This document shows, piece by piece, positions 1-8,471 of a stretch of 64,000 nucleotides of DNA (its first letter is position 1; each line of letters begins with the position of its first letter). A program made the translations under genes and the position numbers. Location: NCBI GenBank assembly GCA_965119215.1, contig CBCPKK010000008.1, positions 62,001 to 126,000 on the forward strand, given 5' to 3'. This stretch comes from Buttiauxella sp965119215 (GTDB lineage: Bacteria > Pseudomonadota > Gammaproteobacteria > Enterobacterales > Enterobacteriaceae). Below the pieces are notes generated by a model. The model did not search any database and had not been told where the DNA came from. It saw only the letters and a program-made list of their open reading frames with translations.

Positions 1-41
1 CGGTATAATGCTCACCTGATAACTGATTGCGTGGATCTTAT

Positions 42-230
42 ATGGAAATGCCGACCAACCAACGTGAACACTTTGAAATGTTGAACCTGCTGGAAGCATT
101 GTTAATTGCCAACCCAGAAACAGGAACTGAGGAAAACGCTAAACTGGAGCACCTGGTCGAAATTCTGAATGAATATGAAAATATTCATTACCCTATTCCA
201 CCCATTGATACCGGTACTTCTACCGTTTAA
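42..230 (+). CDS. small HigA N-terminal-domain-like protein
   Basis: A 62-residue acidic protein. Its pattern (a short helix, then LLEALLIANPETGTEE, then a helix, then ENIHYPIPP) resembles the N-terminal segment of HigA-type antitoxins, which typically reads EPGTPEGDRL...HYPIDPP. The usual C-terminal helix-turn-helix is absent, so it cannot be assumed to bind DNA, and no HigB toxin is visible beside it. I chose ATG 42; an in-frame stop at 24-26 shows the gene does not extend left, and ATG 48 is an alternative start. It is followed closely by the small membrane protein at 240, probably in one transcript. The similarity is inferred from pattern only. Confidence 0.55.
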   Translation: MEMPTNQREHFEMLNLLEALLIANPETGTEENAKLEHLVEILNEYENIHYPIPPIDTGTSTV

Positions 231-239
231 GTGAGGACT

Positions 240-431
240 ATGTTTACCATTTCCAGCTTATTGTCCTTTGCTGCGTCTGCATGTTCTGTGCGTACCGCCA
301 GGGTGATGGCTGATGGCTCATCTGGTAGCCGAAAAGTATTTATCTTGGCGTTGCTGTCTGCGGGATTGTTTGTCATGTCCAGCGTCTCATCGTGGTATGC
401 CGAGGTTTACTGGCTGTTCGGCCACAAATAG
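240..431 (+). CDS. small hypothetical membrane protein
   Basis: A 63-residue protein with a weakly hydrophobic N-terminus (MFTISSLLSFAASACSV) and one clear membrane segment around residues 31-48 (KVFILALLSAGLFVMSSV). ATG 240 lies 10 bp after the stop of the preceding gene. GTG 231 is an alternative start in the same frame, but the ATG is preceded by a GAGGA-like ribosome site. I recognise no family. Its position between the HigA-like gene and the nuclease-like gene suggests a shared leftward promoter, but its function is unknown. Confidence 0.45.
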   Translation: MFTISSLLSFAASACSVRTARVMADGSSGSRKVFILALLSAGLFVMSSVSSWYAEVYWLFGHK

Positions 432-465
432 CACAGAGCAGAAAGTATTTATCTAAAGGGCATAT

Positions 466-1008
466 ATGGCAGTTTTAATCAGGAAAGTTCCGGAGTCCAC
501 TTCGGTTCCCGAAACAATCAAACAGAACAACGAGCAGCACAGCTCGCTGTGTTTACTGGCGACCCGCTATCTGCGTGGAAAAGGGTTCAAAGTAACTTTT
601 GACGACAGGTTACGGGCCTGGTCAGTTTCAGGAGAATTGCCTGACGCTCTTGGGTTCAGAAATGGCGTCTCGTGTCTGATTGAAGTGAAGTGCTCACGAG
701 CCGACTTTCTGGCTGACCGCAAAAAGAACTTTCGCATTCATCCTGAAATGGGAATGGGAGACTGGCGCTTTTATTTGTGCGAGCCGGATATTATTACACC
801 GAACGACCTCCCGCCCGGATGGGGGCTACTGTACGCCGATGGAAATAAAGTACGCCCGGTGACGGGCTGGCCCGGGAACGGAGAATGGATAAGCCGGAAG
901 CCCTTTAGTGCGAATATAAGAGCGGAGCGTGACTATCTTTACAGCGCACTCAGACGACTAGCAGAACTGGGATATATCGACCAGATCTATAAAACAGGAG
1001 AGAAATGA
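466..1008 (+). CDS. PD-(D/E)xK nuclease-like protein
   Basis: A 180-residue cytoplasmic protein with the layout of a small PD-(D/E)xK-fold domain. An N-terminal helix (residues 24-38) is followed by a strand and turn with D60, then the signature LIEVK (E73, K75), then a basic helix SRADFLADRKKNFR. The D60-E73-x-K75 spacing fits the catalytic triad of this superfamily. The C-terminus (AERDYLYSALRRLAEL) is helical. Family knowledge suggests a DNA endonuclease or a Holliday-junction or repair-type enzyme, but no substrate can be inferred. It overlaps the following gene by 4 bp (ATGA), so translation is probably coupled. A copy of the dispersed AAAGTWACTTT motif lies inside it. Confidence 0.6.
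   Translation: MAVLIRKVPESTSVPETIKQNNEQHSSLCLLATRYLRGKGFKVTFDDRLRAWSVSGELPDALGFRNGVSCLIEVKCSRADFLADRKKNFRIHPEMGMGDWRFYLCEPDIITPNDLPPGWGLLYADGNKVRPVTGWPGNGEWISRKPFSANIRAERDYLYSALRRLAELGYIDQIYKTGEK
589..599. repeat. dispersed palindrome AAAGTWACTTT, copy 1
   Basis: Exact copy with central A, inside the nuclease-like gene and read there as K-V-T-F. It is one of 18 exact copies in the window; see findings. Confidence 0.8.
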
Positions 1009-1256
1009 TGACGACATTACCCCCTACAACAACCGCAGTAACGTTTGAACAGCTCTACCGTTTTTTGAAAAATAATTATAAGGCATCGCGATTCGAAGAT
1101 CGCAACGATTCTGTATGGGGTGAGAACTACTCTACCCGAATCGCACAGCATCATTTTGACTGCCTTCATAAAGATGGCATCTCGCATGTCTCTCGTCACG
1201 AAGACGCAGCCGGTGTTGGCTTTAAATTTTCCCATGACCTGATCGCCATTCGTTAA
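1005..1256 (+). CDS. hypothetical protein, 83 aa
   Basis: The start ATG overlaps the stop of the nuclease-like gene (ATGA), which strongly supports it as a real, translationally coupled gene. The product is soluble, with aromatic and histidine residues (FEQLYRFLKNNYKASRFEDR, then AQHHFDCLHKDGISHVSRHED). No signal peptide or membrane segment is visible and I recognise no family. Given the coupling it may act with the nuclease-like protein; this is inference. Confidence 0.55.
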   Translation: MMTTLPPTTTAVTFEQLYRFLKNNYKASRFEDRNDSVWGENYSTRIAQHHFDCLHKDGISHVSRHEDAAGVGFKFSHDLIAIR

Positions 1257-1294
1257 ACGTCCTCAGGCGGTAAACTACAGTCGGAGGTATTACT

Positions 1295-1582
1295 TCAGTC
1301 TGAAAATAGCGAAAGTAAAAAACAGTACCAGGAAGATAACGCTCCGACACCCAGCAAAAAGCCAAAGTCATACCACGTACCTACATTTTGTATGGCATAA
1401 ACCGCAATGGCGTTGTCGAACAGATGGCCGATAAAGGCAAATGGTGCAATCCATCCATCCAATACACCCATTAAGAATCCTGGGCCTGAGCTGTCAACTA
1501 CAGTGATCTGATGAGTTGCACATCCTGCAACCATCAGGATCTGTATCAGAAAAACCATCTTAATCGCACGACTGACATTCAT
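1295..1582 (-). CDS. small lipoprotein with membrane-like segments
   Basis: A 95-residue protein with a lipoprotein signal: hydrophobic MVFLIQILMVAGC, with C21 as the likely lipidated residue, then short ATHQITVVDSSGPGF. The rest (GFLMGVLDGWIAPFAFIGHLF, YDFGFLLGVGALSSW) is hydrophobic and glycine-rich, with a pattern I recall from small conserved enterobacterial phage and plasmid proteins of unknown function. It runs opposite to its neighbours and ends near the stop of the 1005 gene. Function unknown. Confidence 0.6.
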   Translation of the reverse strand: MNVSRAIKMVFLIQILMVAGCATHQITVVDSSGPGFLMGVLDGWIAPFAFIGHLFDNAIAVYAIQNVGTWYDFGFLLGVGALSSWYCFLLSLFSD

Positions 1583-1641
1583 TGGATATCTCTCCCGGCT
1601 GCATGTCCCTCATGGTAACACTATGTTTTCTTATAACTTTA

Positions 1642-1653
1642 CGCTAAGGAGCG
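1642..1653. promoter_or_regulatory. inverted repeat CGCT-AAGG-AGCG
   Basis: A 4-bp inverted repeat with a 4-bp spacer, in the upstream region of the DUF4165 gene at 1770. A near-identical element (CGCT-AAGA-AGCG) lies upstream of the ParB-like gene at 18608. This makes it a candidate operator for a shared regulator; no binding protein is identified. Confidence 0.3.
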
Positions 1654-1769
1654 CGTTATCAACCTTTAAGCCCGCCCCCTGAATCCCCCCCTTTTCTATC
1701 CCAGCTATACGACATCTGAGCTTCCAACCTCCGGGTACAATGGTTCATCCCTGTACTGGAGAGATTATT

Positions 1770-4190
1770 GTGAAAATAGCGACACTCGGCACACTGATTA
1801 CAGGTGTTTTGTTATCAGCCCCGGTAAAGTCCCAAATCTATGAGTCAACGTTTACCGATACTAACGGGGTCGTTGTGAATGCCCCTGCGTCCAGAACCAT
1901 TTTTAACCCAGCCTCACCGATTAGCCTCACCATCATTTCAGGCCTGGACCGGTTCGTTAATGTGAAGGTGACAAGAGATAACGGCCAGGAGCTTCTTAAC
2001 ACAACCACCACACGAACAGGTGTGGCCGACCGTCTTCAGTCGGGTGAAGGGAACGAATTTTACGGTAAGAAAATTTCAATACCGACCCTGGGAGAAGGCC
2101 GTGTGGTCGTTCAGGTCAATATTCTCGACTTGTCTCAGAAAACGGTCGCCTCTTACTCATACCCCTGGCTCATTGATACCACTCCCCCGGCTGGCAATCC
2201 TCTTACTGTTAATGTCGGCAGTGGTATTGGCAGCGGACCGGTGTTTAAGCTCGGGCTTGAGGCAACAGGGCAATGGGACTTTACCTCGACAGGCGTGAAC
2301 GATGCTAATGGGATCGAAAAAGGGGTATTCACAGTCATCAGGGAAAACGGTTCTGTTTACAGTACAACGCAGATGAAATACGAGCCTACTGGTCAAAAGA
2401 TGTATCACACGTATACCAATAACTCGATAAAGGGCGAAGGCATACCGACCAGCAATCTGGATGAGGAATTTACGGCCAAGGCTATAATTTATGACAAGGC
2501 CGGTAATTCCCGTACTCTGCCACTGCAAAAATTCCGCTACGACAATACGCCAGGGGAAATGACGCTCGTCGCCGTCCATGATCCGAATACTACCGACAGT
2601 GTGGTTCCTGGCCTGAGTAACTACCCTGCTTATCGTGCAGGCATGATGGTTAATGAAAACCCTATCAGGCTTGTGTATCGCGTTCCTAAAACCAACTACC
2701 GGGCCTATGCCGAAGGTGGCCTGCTATTTGTTAACGCGTATGCCGCACCACGGGAAATCGCGTCCGATACAACATATACCTGGGTGGAAATGACGCTGCC
2801 GTATGGTGCATTCAATGGTGATATGGCGAGAATGGCCAACTTCGGTCAATGGGGTGGATATGCGCCTACATACACCATGACACTTAACCCGGCTGCGCTA
2901 AAAACGCCTGTATTTACCGGGACGCTGGTGGACTTCCTCGACGATAAGGGTGTGTGGCGAAACTGGAAAGAATTTGAGAGTTTTTCATCTGCGCTTCTGC
3001 CTGTTCAGATCTCACGACTGAGATTTAATGTCGAGGCCAGACCGTTTGAACAGGAGGTAGGGGGAAAAGCCACCTGCCGCGTTCCTGCGGGTAGCACGTC
3101 TTGTGAAGCCGCCGAAAACTTAAACATGGCCGCAGGCTCGATGGGGTTCAACCGTATTCTTTACTACGTCCGGAGCGTCAGTAATCCCATTCTGCGTTCG
3201 GAACAGTGGATCATGACTCGCTGGAATAACCAACAGGTGCCGGTGATAAAATCTGTAACCTATGGAGAAGCGGACAAGAAGATGACGGTTACAGCGTCCA
3301 TCGAAGGTGACGGGAACTGGTTCGACAGTGTGGCCCTGAAGGAATTTTACCTGACCGACCTCAATACCGGAAGCCGTATGACGCCAACCGGGGTTGTCAC
3401 CTCACGCTCATCCGGGAACTACAGCATACAGTATGATCTCTCGGGTCAGGCCCAGGGTAACTACAACGTACAGGTGAATATCAGAGACTTTTTCAAAAAC
3501 CAGACCAACAAAAACTATGGGCAGATTGTACTGGATACCACACCACCGGGAGTTGCCATATCTTTCGACGGGAAGCCGGTAAATGACAGCACTGTCGTGT
3601 ACGGTCTGGAAAATCTCAGGTTCAAGCTGACCGATAATCTGACCACACCAAGAATTACCCGCCTTCAGCTCGCAGGAGGGCCAACCTCTGACAATGTGGA
3701 ACTGACGTGGTCTCCTGCCGGTAATAACACCTATACTCCTGAATATCCACGTTTATTTCCCACGTTCGAGGCATCGGAAGGATATATCATCAGCATCACG
3801 GCAACAGATTCCCAGTCGAACAGTAAAACTTACACGCAACGCTTTACTTATCTGCCCAATAACCTGGTTCAGCTGCATAACCTGAAGACACTGGCGGTCA
3901 ACAGCCCTCTTAAAACGTCAGCCGGTGTACCACTTGCGTACCTTCAGACCAGTGTGTTGCGTAAAACTAACGGGGAAATTGCGCGAGGCGTTCAGCAGGC
4001 CATGCTGACGGTGCGAAAAGATGCCAAGTTTGGTATTACGTTTAATGGCGTTTCAGCGGCCCCGGGAGAGTCTGTGCCGGTCGACATCGACATGGGCCAG
4101 GGAAACGAGATGCTGATACCAATATTTCCGACCGAATCCGGGAGATCCGGGGAAAGTCAGTTCATGATTGAGATTGCAGAGCTTCAGTAG
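1770..4190 (+). CDS. exported Ig-like protein, DUF4165-type (paralogue 1)
   Basis: About 806 residues if translation starts at GTG 1770, which is preceded by GGAGAG and begins directly at the signal peptide (VKIATLGTLITGVLLSAPVKSQ); an upstream ATG at 1740 is less likely. After the signal come repeated beta-sandwich-like stretches with Ig-like linker motifs (LIDTTPP near the first quarter, VLDTTPP near residue 595). A conserved C-terminal module contains LENLRFKLTDN, then AGGPTSDNVELTW, then VRKDAKFGITFNGVSAAPGES. The pattern matches what I recall as DUF4165. Two further paralogues lie at 9573 and 12797. It is probably secreted or cell-surface. IncHI plasmids are known to need extracellular Ig-like proteins for conjugation, so an accessory transfer or surface role is plausible but unproven. 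Confidence 0.7.
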   Translation: MKIATLGTLITGVLLSAPVKSQIYESTFTDTNGVVVNAPASRTIFNPASPISLTIISGLDRFVNVKVTRDNGQELLNTTTTRTGVADRLQSGEGNEFYGKKISIPTLGEGRVVVQVNILDLSQKTVASYSYPWLIDTTPPAGNPLTVNVGSGIGSGPVFKLGLEATGQWDFTSTGVNDANGIEKGVFTVIRENGSVYSTTQMKYEPTGQKMYHTYTNNSIKGEGIPTSNLDEEFTAKAIIYDKAGNSRTLPLQKFRYDNTPGEMTLVAVHDPNTTDSVVPGLSNYPAYRAGMMVNENPIRLVYRVPKTNYRAYAEGGLLFVNAYAAPREIASDTTYTWVEMTLPYGAFNGDMARMANFGQWGGYAPTYTMTLNPAALKTPVFTGTLVDFLDDKGVWRNWKEFESFSSALLPVQISRLRFNVEARPFEQEVGGKATCRVPAGSTSCEAAENLNMAAGSMGFNRILYYVRSVSNPILRSEQWIMTRWNNQQVPVIKSVTYGEADKKMTVTASIEGDGNWFDSVALKEFYLTDLNTGSRMTPTGVVTSRSSGNYSIQYDLSGQAQGNYNVQVNIRDFFKNQTNKNYGQIVLDTTPPGVAISFDGKPVNDSTVVYGLENLRFKLTDNLTTPRITRLQLAGGPTSDNVELTWSPAGNNTYTPEYPRLFPTFEASEGYIISITATDSQSNSKTYTQRFTYLPNNLVQLHNLKTLAVNSPLKTSAGVPLAYLQTSVLRKTNGEIARGVQQAMLTVRKDAKFGITFNGVSAAPGESVPVDIDMGQGNEMLIPIFPTESGRSGESQFMIEIAELQ

Positions 4191-4202
4191 ACATTCACTA
4201 CA

Positions 4203-4224
4203 AAGCCGCCAGACAATGGCGGCT
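4203..4224 (+). terminator. hairpin after the DUF4165 gene
   Basis: AGCCGCC, a 7-base loop, then GGCGGCT, starting 13 bp after the stop codon at 4190. There is no U-tract, so it is either a weak terminator or a 3' stabilising stem. Confidence 0.4.
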
Positions 4225-4235
4225 ATCATCACCCT

Positions 4236-4505
4236 TCAGTTACCGCCTTTCCCTTTATTATTCGCGTCCGCCATTTCTGTGTAACGAGGATCGCCTGACC
4301 GTGGAAGAGTCTGGCTGGTCTGGCGGTGGGCAAGAAGCCGTTCCATAAAATATTCACGAAGATGTGCGGGTTGTTCCCTGGCGACCAGTTCCGGCACAAC
4401 CGGCATATTCAGCCGTTCTTTGTAGGCCACACCTGCGGCAGCGAGATCCACAGAGACTTTCTCCTGTTCCTCAGGGGCTAATCGCGATAAATTGAATTCA
4501 GGCAT
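4236..4505 (-). CDS. hypothetical soluble protein, 89 aa
   Basis: A charged, helical protein (LAPEEQEKVSVDLAAAGVAYKERLN, then QPAHLREYFMERLLAHRQ) with a basic C-terminal tail ending NNKGKGGN. A GGAG ribosome site lies upstream of ATG 4505, so the gene is probably real. No signal peptide or membrane segment is seen. I do not recognise the family. It is convergent with the preceding DUF4165 gene. Confidence 0.5.
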   Translation of the reverse strand: MPEFNLSRLAPEEQEKVSVDLAAAGVAYKERLNMPVVPELVAREQPAHLREYFMERLLAHRQTSQTLPRSGDPRYTEMADANNKGKGGN

Positions 4506-4648
4506 GCTTTCTCCAGATTGATAAAGGCAACCCCGCCTTACGCATTCCCGGCCTAACGACAGGCATCACATTATTTGGTTAAACCTGAGCGTAACAACAG
4601 AGTTCAAGTATTTATGTCTCAGTGAACCAGTGAGCGACTATGTGGGGA

Positions 4649-5335
4649 TTAAGTACTCTTTGGAACTATCACTTCGAATGCCTCCTCCCCCAGAATGACG
4701 GGATTGTACTCTATTTTAATATCTTCTGGAGGTCTTTTACCCTTTAGGTTGCTAATAGCAATATGCTGAAGATTACCTACTTTACCAAAGGTTAATCCAC
4801 CGTATGCGTTTTGTGATATATTATCATCTTTAGCAGGATCTATTCGTGTATTGATATATGTACCAATGGTGCAATCCAAAATATAATCATTATCAATCGT
4901 TATCCATGCATGGCAACTAAATATTTCTGGACTACCATTCTCAAGCCATTCGTTACATTTATCCTGACTAAACTGGAACCCTTGCTGACCTGACAATAAC
5001 ACCCCACCAATTGTTATATTAGCGGAAATACCCCTATAATGTTTTTGTATATGTTTTAGAATGAGACTGTGAATATTCGCACAGTCTCCACCAAATAAAT
5101 AGACAGGCGTATAATCGGGGCGATTGTAATTGGATTGATATTTACCCAAAAGATCTGAAAGCTCTTCAAGCAATGTAGCAACGCTTGTCACGCAACTACT
5201 ACTTTTGGTTGGTGAGTCTAAAGAATAACTTTTGCCCTTCGTAAAGGTTTTCGCAACTTCAAATAACTCTTCATAAGTTGCATTCTTCGCATTTCGAGAT
5301 TTACCTTTAAAAATAGCTATTATTTTATTTATCAT
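4649..5335 (-). CDS. transglutaminase-like (Cys-His-Asp) protein, AT-rich
   Basis: A 228-residue soluble protein. I chose ATG 5335, which has AAGGA about 6 bp upstream; ATG 5341 and GTG 5362 are alternatives. It carries GGDC85ANIHSLILKHIQ at the start of a helix, then SCH142AWITIDNDYILD154CT. Cys at a helix N-terminus followed by HAW on a strand and D on the next strand is the order of the papain/transglutaminase-like fold triad. The gene is clearly more AT-rich than its neighbours, suggesting recent acquisition, and no obvious partner gene is adjacent. It could be a protease, amidase or effector-like enzyme. The fold is an inference from motif order only. Confidence 0.5.
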   Translation of the reverse strand: MINKIIAIFKGKSRNAKNATYEELFEVAKTFTKGKSYSLDSPTKSSSCVTSVATLLEELSDLLGKYQSNYNRPDYTPVYLFGGDCANIHSLILKHIQKHYRGISANITIGGVLLSGQQGFQFSQDKCNEWLENGSPEIFSCHAWITIDNDYILDCTIGTYINTRIDPAKDDNISQNAYGGLTFGKVGNLQHIAISNLKGKRPPEDIKIEYNPVILGEEAFEVIVPKST

Positions 5336-5362
5336 ATCCATCCTTAATAGAAGCTCCAACAC

Positions 5363-5784
5363 ATTAATATATGCAAAATGCTCAGGTTCTTTGAGTAAGT
5401 AATCTAATCAAAAATGTCAGATTTTAAAATTAATAGTTACCAGGTTTTGTGTTCAGCTCCCTCATAGCCAATTATTTACTATGGATAACTTCCGTTTTTG
5501 ACACACTGGAGTCGTTCTGAGCAAATTTCGACTGATATAGAGTGCCAGGCGCAATTTTTTGGCGATGGTCAAGTGATTATCAAACGGTCACCAGGAGAAC
5601 GGGAAATCGGTATCCAGGTCATATGCAGTTAGGCATAAGCCAGGAGGGTTACGTAGACAACCACACATTCTGCTTCAGTACGCAATTCCACGTTCTCAGC
5701 GACTCAGGATGGGAATTACCTTTGATATAATGGCTGGACCAGCGACATTGAGTTTAATGCTTTACCCGGCGAGAGGATGAAGAA
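5363..5784. other. gene-poor intergenic stretch
   Basis: About 420 bp upstream of two divergent genes. A small open frame at 5542-5730 has no convincing ribosome site and is not called. The left part, next to the transglutaminase-like gene, is AT-rich; the right part has the base composition of the neighbouring backbone. I see no repeat, tRNA or terminator here. Confidence 0.4.
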
Positions 5785-6267
5785 ATGAACAAACATAATT
5801 ACAATCCCAGAATCTATGCATTGTCTGTTTGTGCCACCGTATCAATCGTAATTTGTATACTCTGCTTTTCTTACTGGGCAGGCGGTACAATTTATGACTT
5901 CCTGTACAGCATCCGGCCCTCCTTCCCCACTGACGCTGACACGAATGACTACCTGAATATTACCGGATTACCTTACGTCCAAAGCATGTTCAGGGCGTTT
6001 TCCAGCGTCATTGGTCTTTTGATTGGTTTAATGGCGGCCATCGCATTAACATCCGATATCGCGCCAGCCCTGAGATATCGACTGGGGGCCAGAGGATTTC
6101 AACGCCTTCGCTATATCCAGAAAAAAAAGGCCGATAGTAAAGCTCAGATGAACAATCAGAAGATGGAACTGGAAGCCGCAAGAGTCAATTACTGGAGAAA
6201 GTGGAAGGAATATAATGGCAGTAACCTGAGTTACGAGGAATGGAAAGACAGATTCTGTGAGGGGTAA
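5785..6267 (+). CDS. membrane protein with C-terminal coiled coil
   Basis: A 160-residue protein with two transmembrane segments: residues about 10-33 (IYALSVCATVSIVICILCFSYW) and about 72-93 (FSSVIGLLIGLMAAIALTSDIA). The loop between them would be periplasmic. It ends in a basic cytoplasmic tail with heptad-like content (RLRYIQKKKADSKAQMNNQKMELEAAR). A GGATGAAG ribosome site precedes ATG 5785. I do not recognise the family. It is convergent with the next gene. Confidence 0.55.
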   Translation: MNKHNYNPRIYALSVCATVSIVICILCFSYWAGGTIYDFLYSIRPSFPTDADTNDYLNITGLPYVQSMFRAFSSVIGLLIGLMAAIALTSDIAPALRYRLGARGFQRLRYIQKKKADSKAQMNNQKMELEAARVNYWRKWKEYNGSNLSYEEWKDRFCEG

Positions 6268-6369
6268 TATCCGGTCCTCCTGACTGTTAACAACTCTTTC
6301 CCCGCCTTGTAGATTATCCCCTCTGATGTGAGGGGATATCGCATTTAACAAAATCACGCATACTGCCCA

Positions 6370-6380
6370 AAAGTTACTTT
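6370..6380. repeat. dispersed palindrome AAAGTWACTTT, copy 2
   Basis: Exact copy with central T, intergenic between two convergent genes, so it is not constrained by coding. Confidence 0.8.
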
Positions 6381-6443
6381 TCCCACCGCTGTCTCAGTGA
6401 TGAGGCATGCCAGTGGGAGGGCAGTCGATGTTCGTTACTAACC

Positions 6444-6779
6444 CTACGCCTGATCAGCGTACAAATGCGCTTTAATGGCCTCAGCCCATGCATTTGAATT
6501 CTGGCAGTCAGCATATTTCGGCGCAATTCGGATTGCTTTTGGATACAGCCCGGTATTGAGAACTTTGCTAACCCCGTACTTAATTTCCCAAAGAATCTCA
6601 TACAAAGCATCGCTTTCAATATTCTTTTCAAGCGATTGAACATTCGTGGCATCACCCGGGCAGGACTGCTGACGAAGTGAGGCCATATCTTTAATGATGT
6701 CTTTATCAACGGGAGCGGCAACAGCATGCAGTGGCAATGCTATAAACAAAGCCATACCCAGAAGTTTAATTGTTTTCAT
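6444..6779 (-). CDS. exported protein, 111 aa
   Basis: Begins with a typical Sec signal peptide (MKTIKLLGMALFIALPLHAVAA, cleavage likely after AVA-A). The mature part is about 90 residues with two cysteines (QQSC38PGDA and ADC92QNSNAW), probably a disulfide in the periplasm. The rest is helical. No family is recognised. The two-cysteine, all-helical secreted layout would fit a small periplasmic binding or immunity protein, but that is speculation. Confidence 0.55.
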   Translation of the reverse strand: MKTIKLLGMALFIALPLHAVAAPVDKDIIKDMASLRQQSCPGDATNVQSLEKNIESDALYEILWEIKYGVSKVLNTGLYPKAIRIAPKYADCQNSNAWAEAIKAHLYADQA

Positions 6780-6898
6780 CGTGTCTCCACTTACTTTTAT
6801 TTACGCTAATCACTGATTCTTGCACTTATCCCTGTGCCTTTACCTGACCCGATACAGCAGGAAAAATACTGCACCGGGTCCCATTATCAGGCGTTTAT

Positions 6899-7939
6899 TT
6901 AAGGCATGGTACAGCGAGGAAACGATTCGGGGAATTGAACCTCGTCAAAATAGACATACAGCTCACGCCCGGTCATCAGGCGCTTCTCAAGCAAGTTTTC
7001 TGTTAAATTACGGTGAACATGAGCGTTGATTTCAAAAAACGTTTCAAGCAATGCGATTTGTTCTGAATACAAGTCCATTAGCATCTGCTCGTTATGTTCA
7101 AGCTCCAGCCTGTTTTCGGGATTCTGGAAGAATATCCCCCGGCTCATACAGGAGAGATATGCCGTAGCAATGGTACGCCATTGGAATGTGTCTCCCGCAG
7201 CCCCCAGTGATTCACGACCTGTAAAGCTTCTCTCGCCTACTGACCCGGCTAAGAAACGCAGCATATCCCATTCTGCAAACGTCTTGTCGACCAGCAAATG
7301 TTCCCATTCCATAGAGACACTGCCCAGTGAATTAGTTTCGTCCCGGAAATACTTTGCTTCGACCTGGATATTTATTGGATACGGGTTCAGTGCGGCACAA
7401 ACCAGGGCATGCCCCGCTTCATGTGCAGCTGTAACAACACGATCCTGCCTGGTAGGATGCTTAACAATGCGGGTCGCCGGAATCCCATAGGCAACCTCTT
7501 TAGGGGTTTCAGATCCCTTTAAAATATTTGCGCAGACTCTTTGAATAATGAAGCTCGCGACACAAACCGCAGACATGGCCGCCAGAATTTCCGGATGACG
7601 AATCAATTCGTCGATTGTGTTACCGACTAATGACTTGATGGCAACCAGTACAGCCAGACCACACAGTGCCGCCCACACTCCGCGAAGAAGGTCCTCATTG
7701 AATATCTTCGAAAATGAATAATACAGGCAAATTATCGTTCCTGAGAATGTCAGCAGCGTCAGTGACGTTCTCGCCAGTTCATTAACTGGCTCACGATAAT
7801 GTGAAAGGGAAAACCAGATAACAAAACAGACGCACAATACTTTGACGAGTTGCCCGAGTATTGTTGGTATCGATATTCGAGCAATGTTGTTGAACAGTAA
7901 ATTTAACAATTCACGAAATGATGAGCTTAATTTATTCAT
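6899..7939 (-). CDS. membrane M41 (FtsH-type) metalloprotease lacking the AAA module
   Basis: A 346-residue protein from ATG 7939, preceded by a strong GGAGG. Four hydrophobic segments fill residues about 25-140. The C-terminal half carries H173-E-A-G-H177, the zinc-binding HExxH of M41 peptidases. It continues into LAGSVGERSFTGRESLGAAGD250TFQWRTIATAYL, which matches the FtsH pattern LGGRAAEE...GAxxDLxxAT, with D250 as the third zinc ligand. FtsH proteins normally have an AAA+ ATPase domain before the protease; here it is missing and replaced by a multi-pass membrane domain. It may cleave membrane or exported substrates, perhaps with a host ATPase. The motif reading is strong; the role is unknown. 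Confidence 0.7.
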   Translation of the reverse strand: MNKLSSSFRELLNLLFNNIARISIPTILGQLVKVLCVCFVIWFSLSHYREPVNELARTSLTLLTFSGTIICLYYSFSKIFNEDLLRGVWAALCGLAVLVAIKSLVGNTIDELIRHPEILAAMSAVCVASFIIQRVCANILKGSETPKEVAYGIPATRIVKHPTRQDRVVTAAHEAGHALVCAALNPYPINIQVEAKYFRDETNSLGSVSMEWEHLLVDKTFAEWDMLRFLAGSVGERSFTGRESLGAAGDTFQWRTIATAYLSCMSRGIFFQNPENRLELEHNEQMLMDLYSEQIALLETFFEINAHVHRNLTENLLEKRLMTGRELYVYFDEVQFPESFPRCTMP

Positions 7940-8165
7940 CCTGTCTGCCTCCTCAGGCACGGCTAATACGGCGCATTTAGGAATTACTGATATGCATATC
8001 TGCCACACCGGTCATGTGTAAACAGGCAAGTCCCTCGTATTCCATGCGGATATTTTAACTGAGGCGCAGTGCGGTTTTTTTCAGCTGAGGACCGATAATC
8101 AGCCCCGCCAAAGTGAAGATAGGCATCACCGGGAAAAGAGAAAGACGTCCATAGTTTCAGGCCAG

Positions 8166-8176
8166 AAAGTTACTTT
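8166..8176. repeat. dispersed palindrome AAAGTWACTTT, copy 3
   Basis: Exact copy with central T, intergenic, just outside the left inverted repeat of the cassette at 8207-9503. Confidence 0.8.
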
Positions 8177-8206
8177 TCAGGCGGGTTGAGCTGGTGGGGT
8201 GAAATT

Positions 8207-8264
8207 GCATCTGACTTGACTACCCGTTAGCATTTTACTTGATCACCGTTAGCAAATTACCTGA
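8207..8264 (-). repeat. left inverted end: tandem 23-bp units
   Basis: Read on the minus strand, the segment contains units beginning CAGGTAATTTGCTAACGG, then CAAGTAAAATGCTAACGGGT, then CAAGTCAGATGC. The same unit pattern recurs in the opposite orientation at 9444-9503, to the right of the caspase-like gene. Multiple short repeats at each terminus are typical of IS21-like and Tn7/Mu-type transposon ends. Confidence 0.55.
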
Positions 8265-8471
8265 GCATATCCAGCAAAATTATCATTGTTCCCCCGAGGC
8301 CCCTGGGCACAAGTGCAAACGTGGCTGAACAGCCATTCTGTGCCAGAAGCGGATATTTTAAGTTCATGTTAAAAATGATAAAGTTCCAACGTTAAAGATT
8401 ACTGCTGCTAAAACATTTAGTAGGTATTTTATTTAAAACTTTTGTAATCACTTTTATTAACGGAGAAGAAA

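Noticed and set aside
5542..5730. Open frame of 62 codons
   Set aside because: It has no ribosome site, no recognisable domain, and lies in a mixed-composition intergenic stretch.
7026..7490. Open frame on the plus strand (154 aa)
   Set aside because: It is antisense to the M41 protease gene, which contains HEAGH and strong ribosome-site support.
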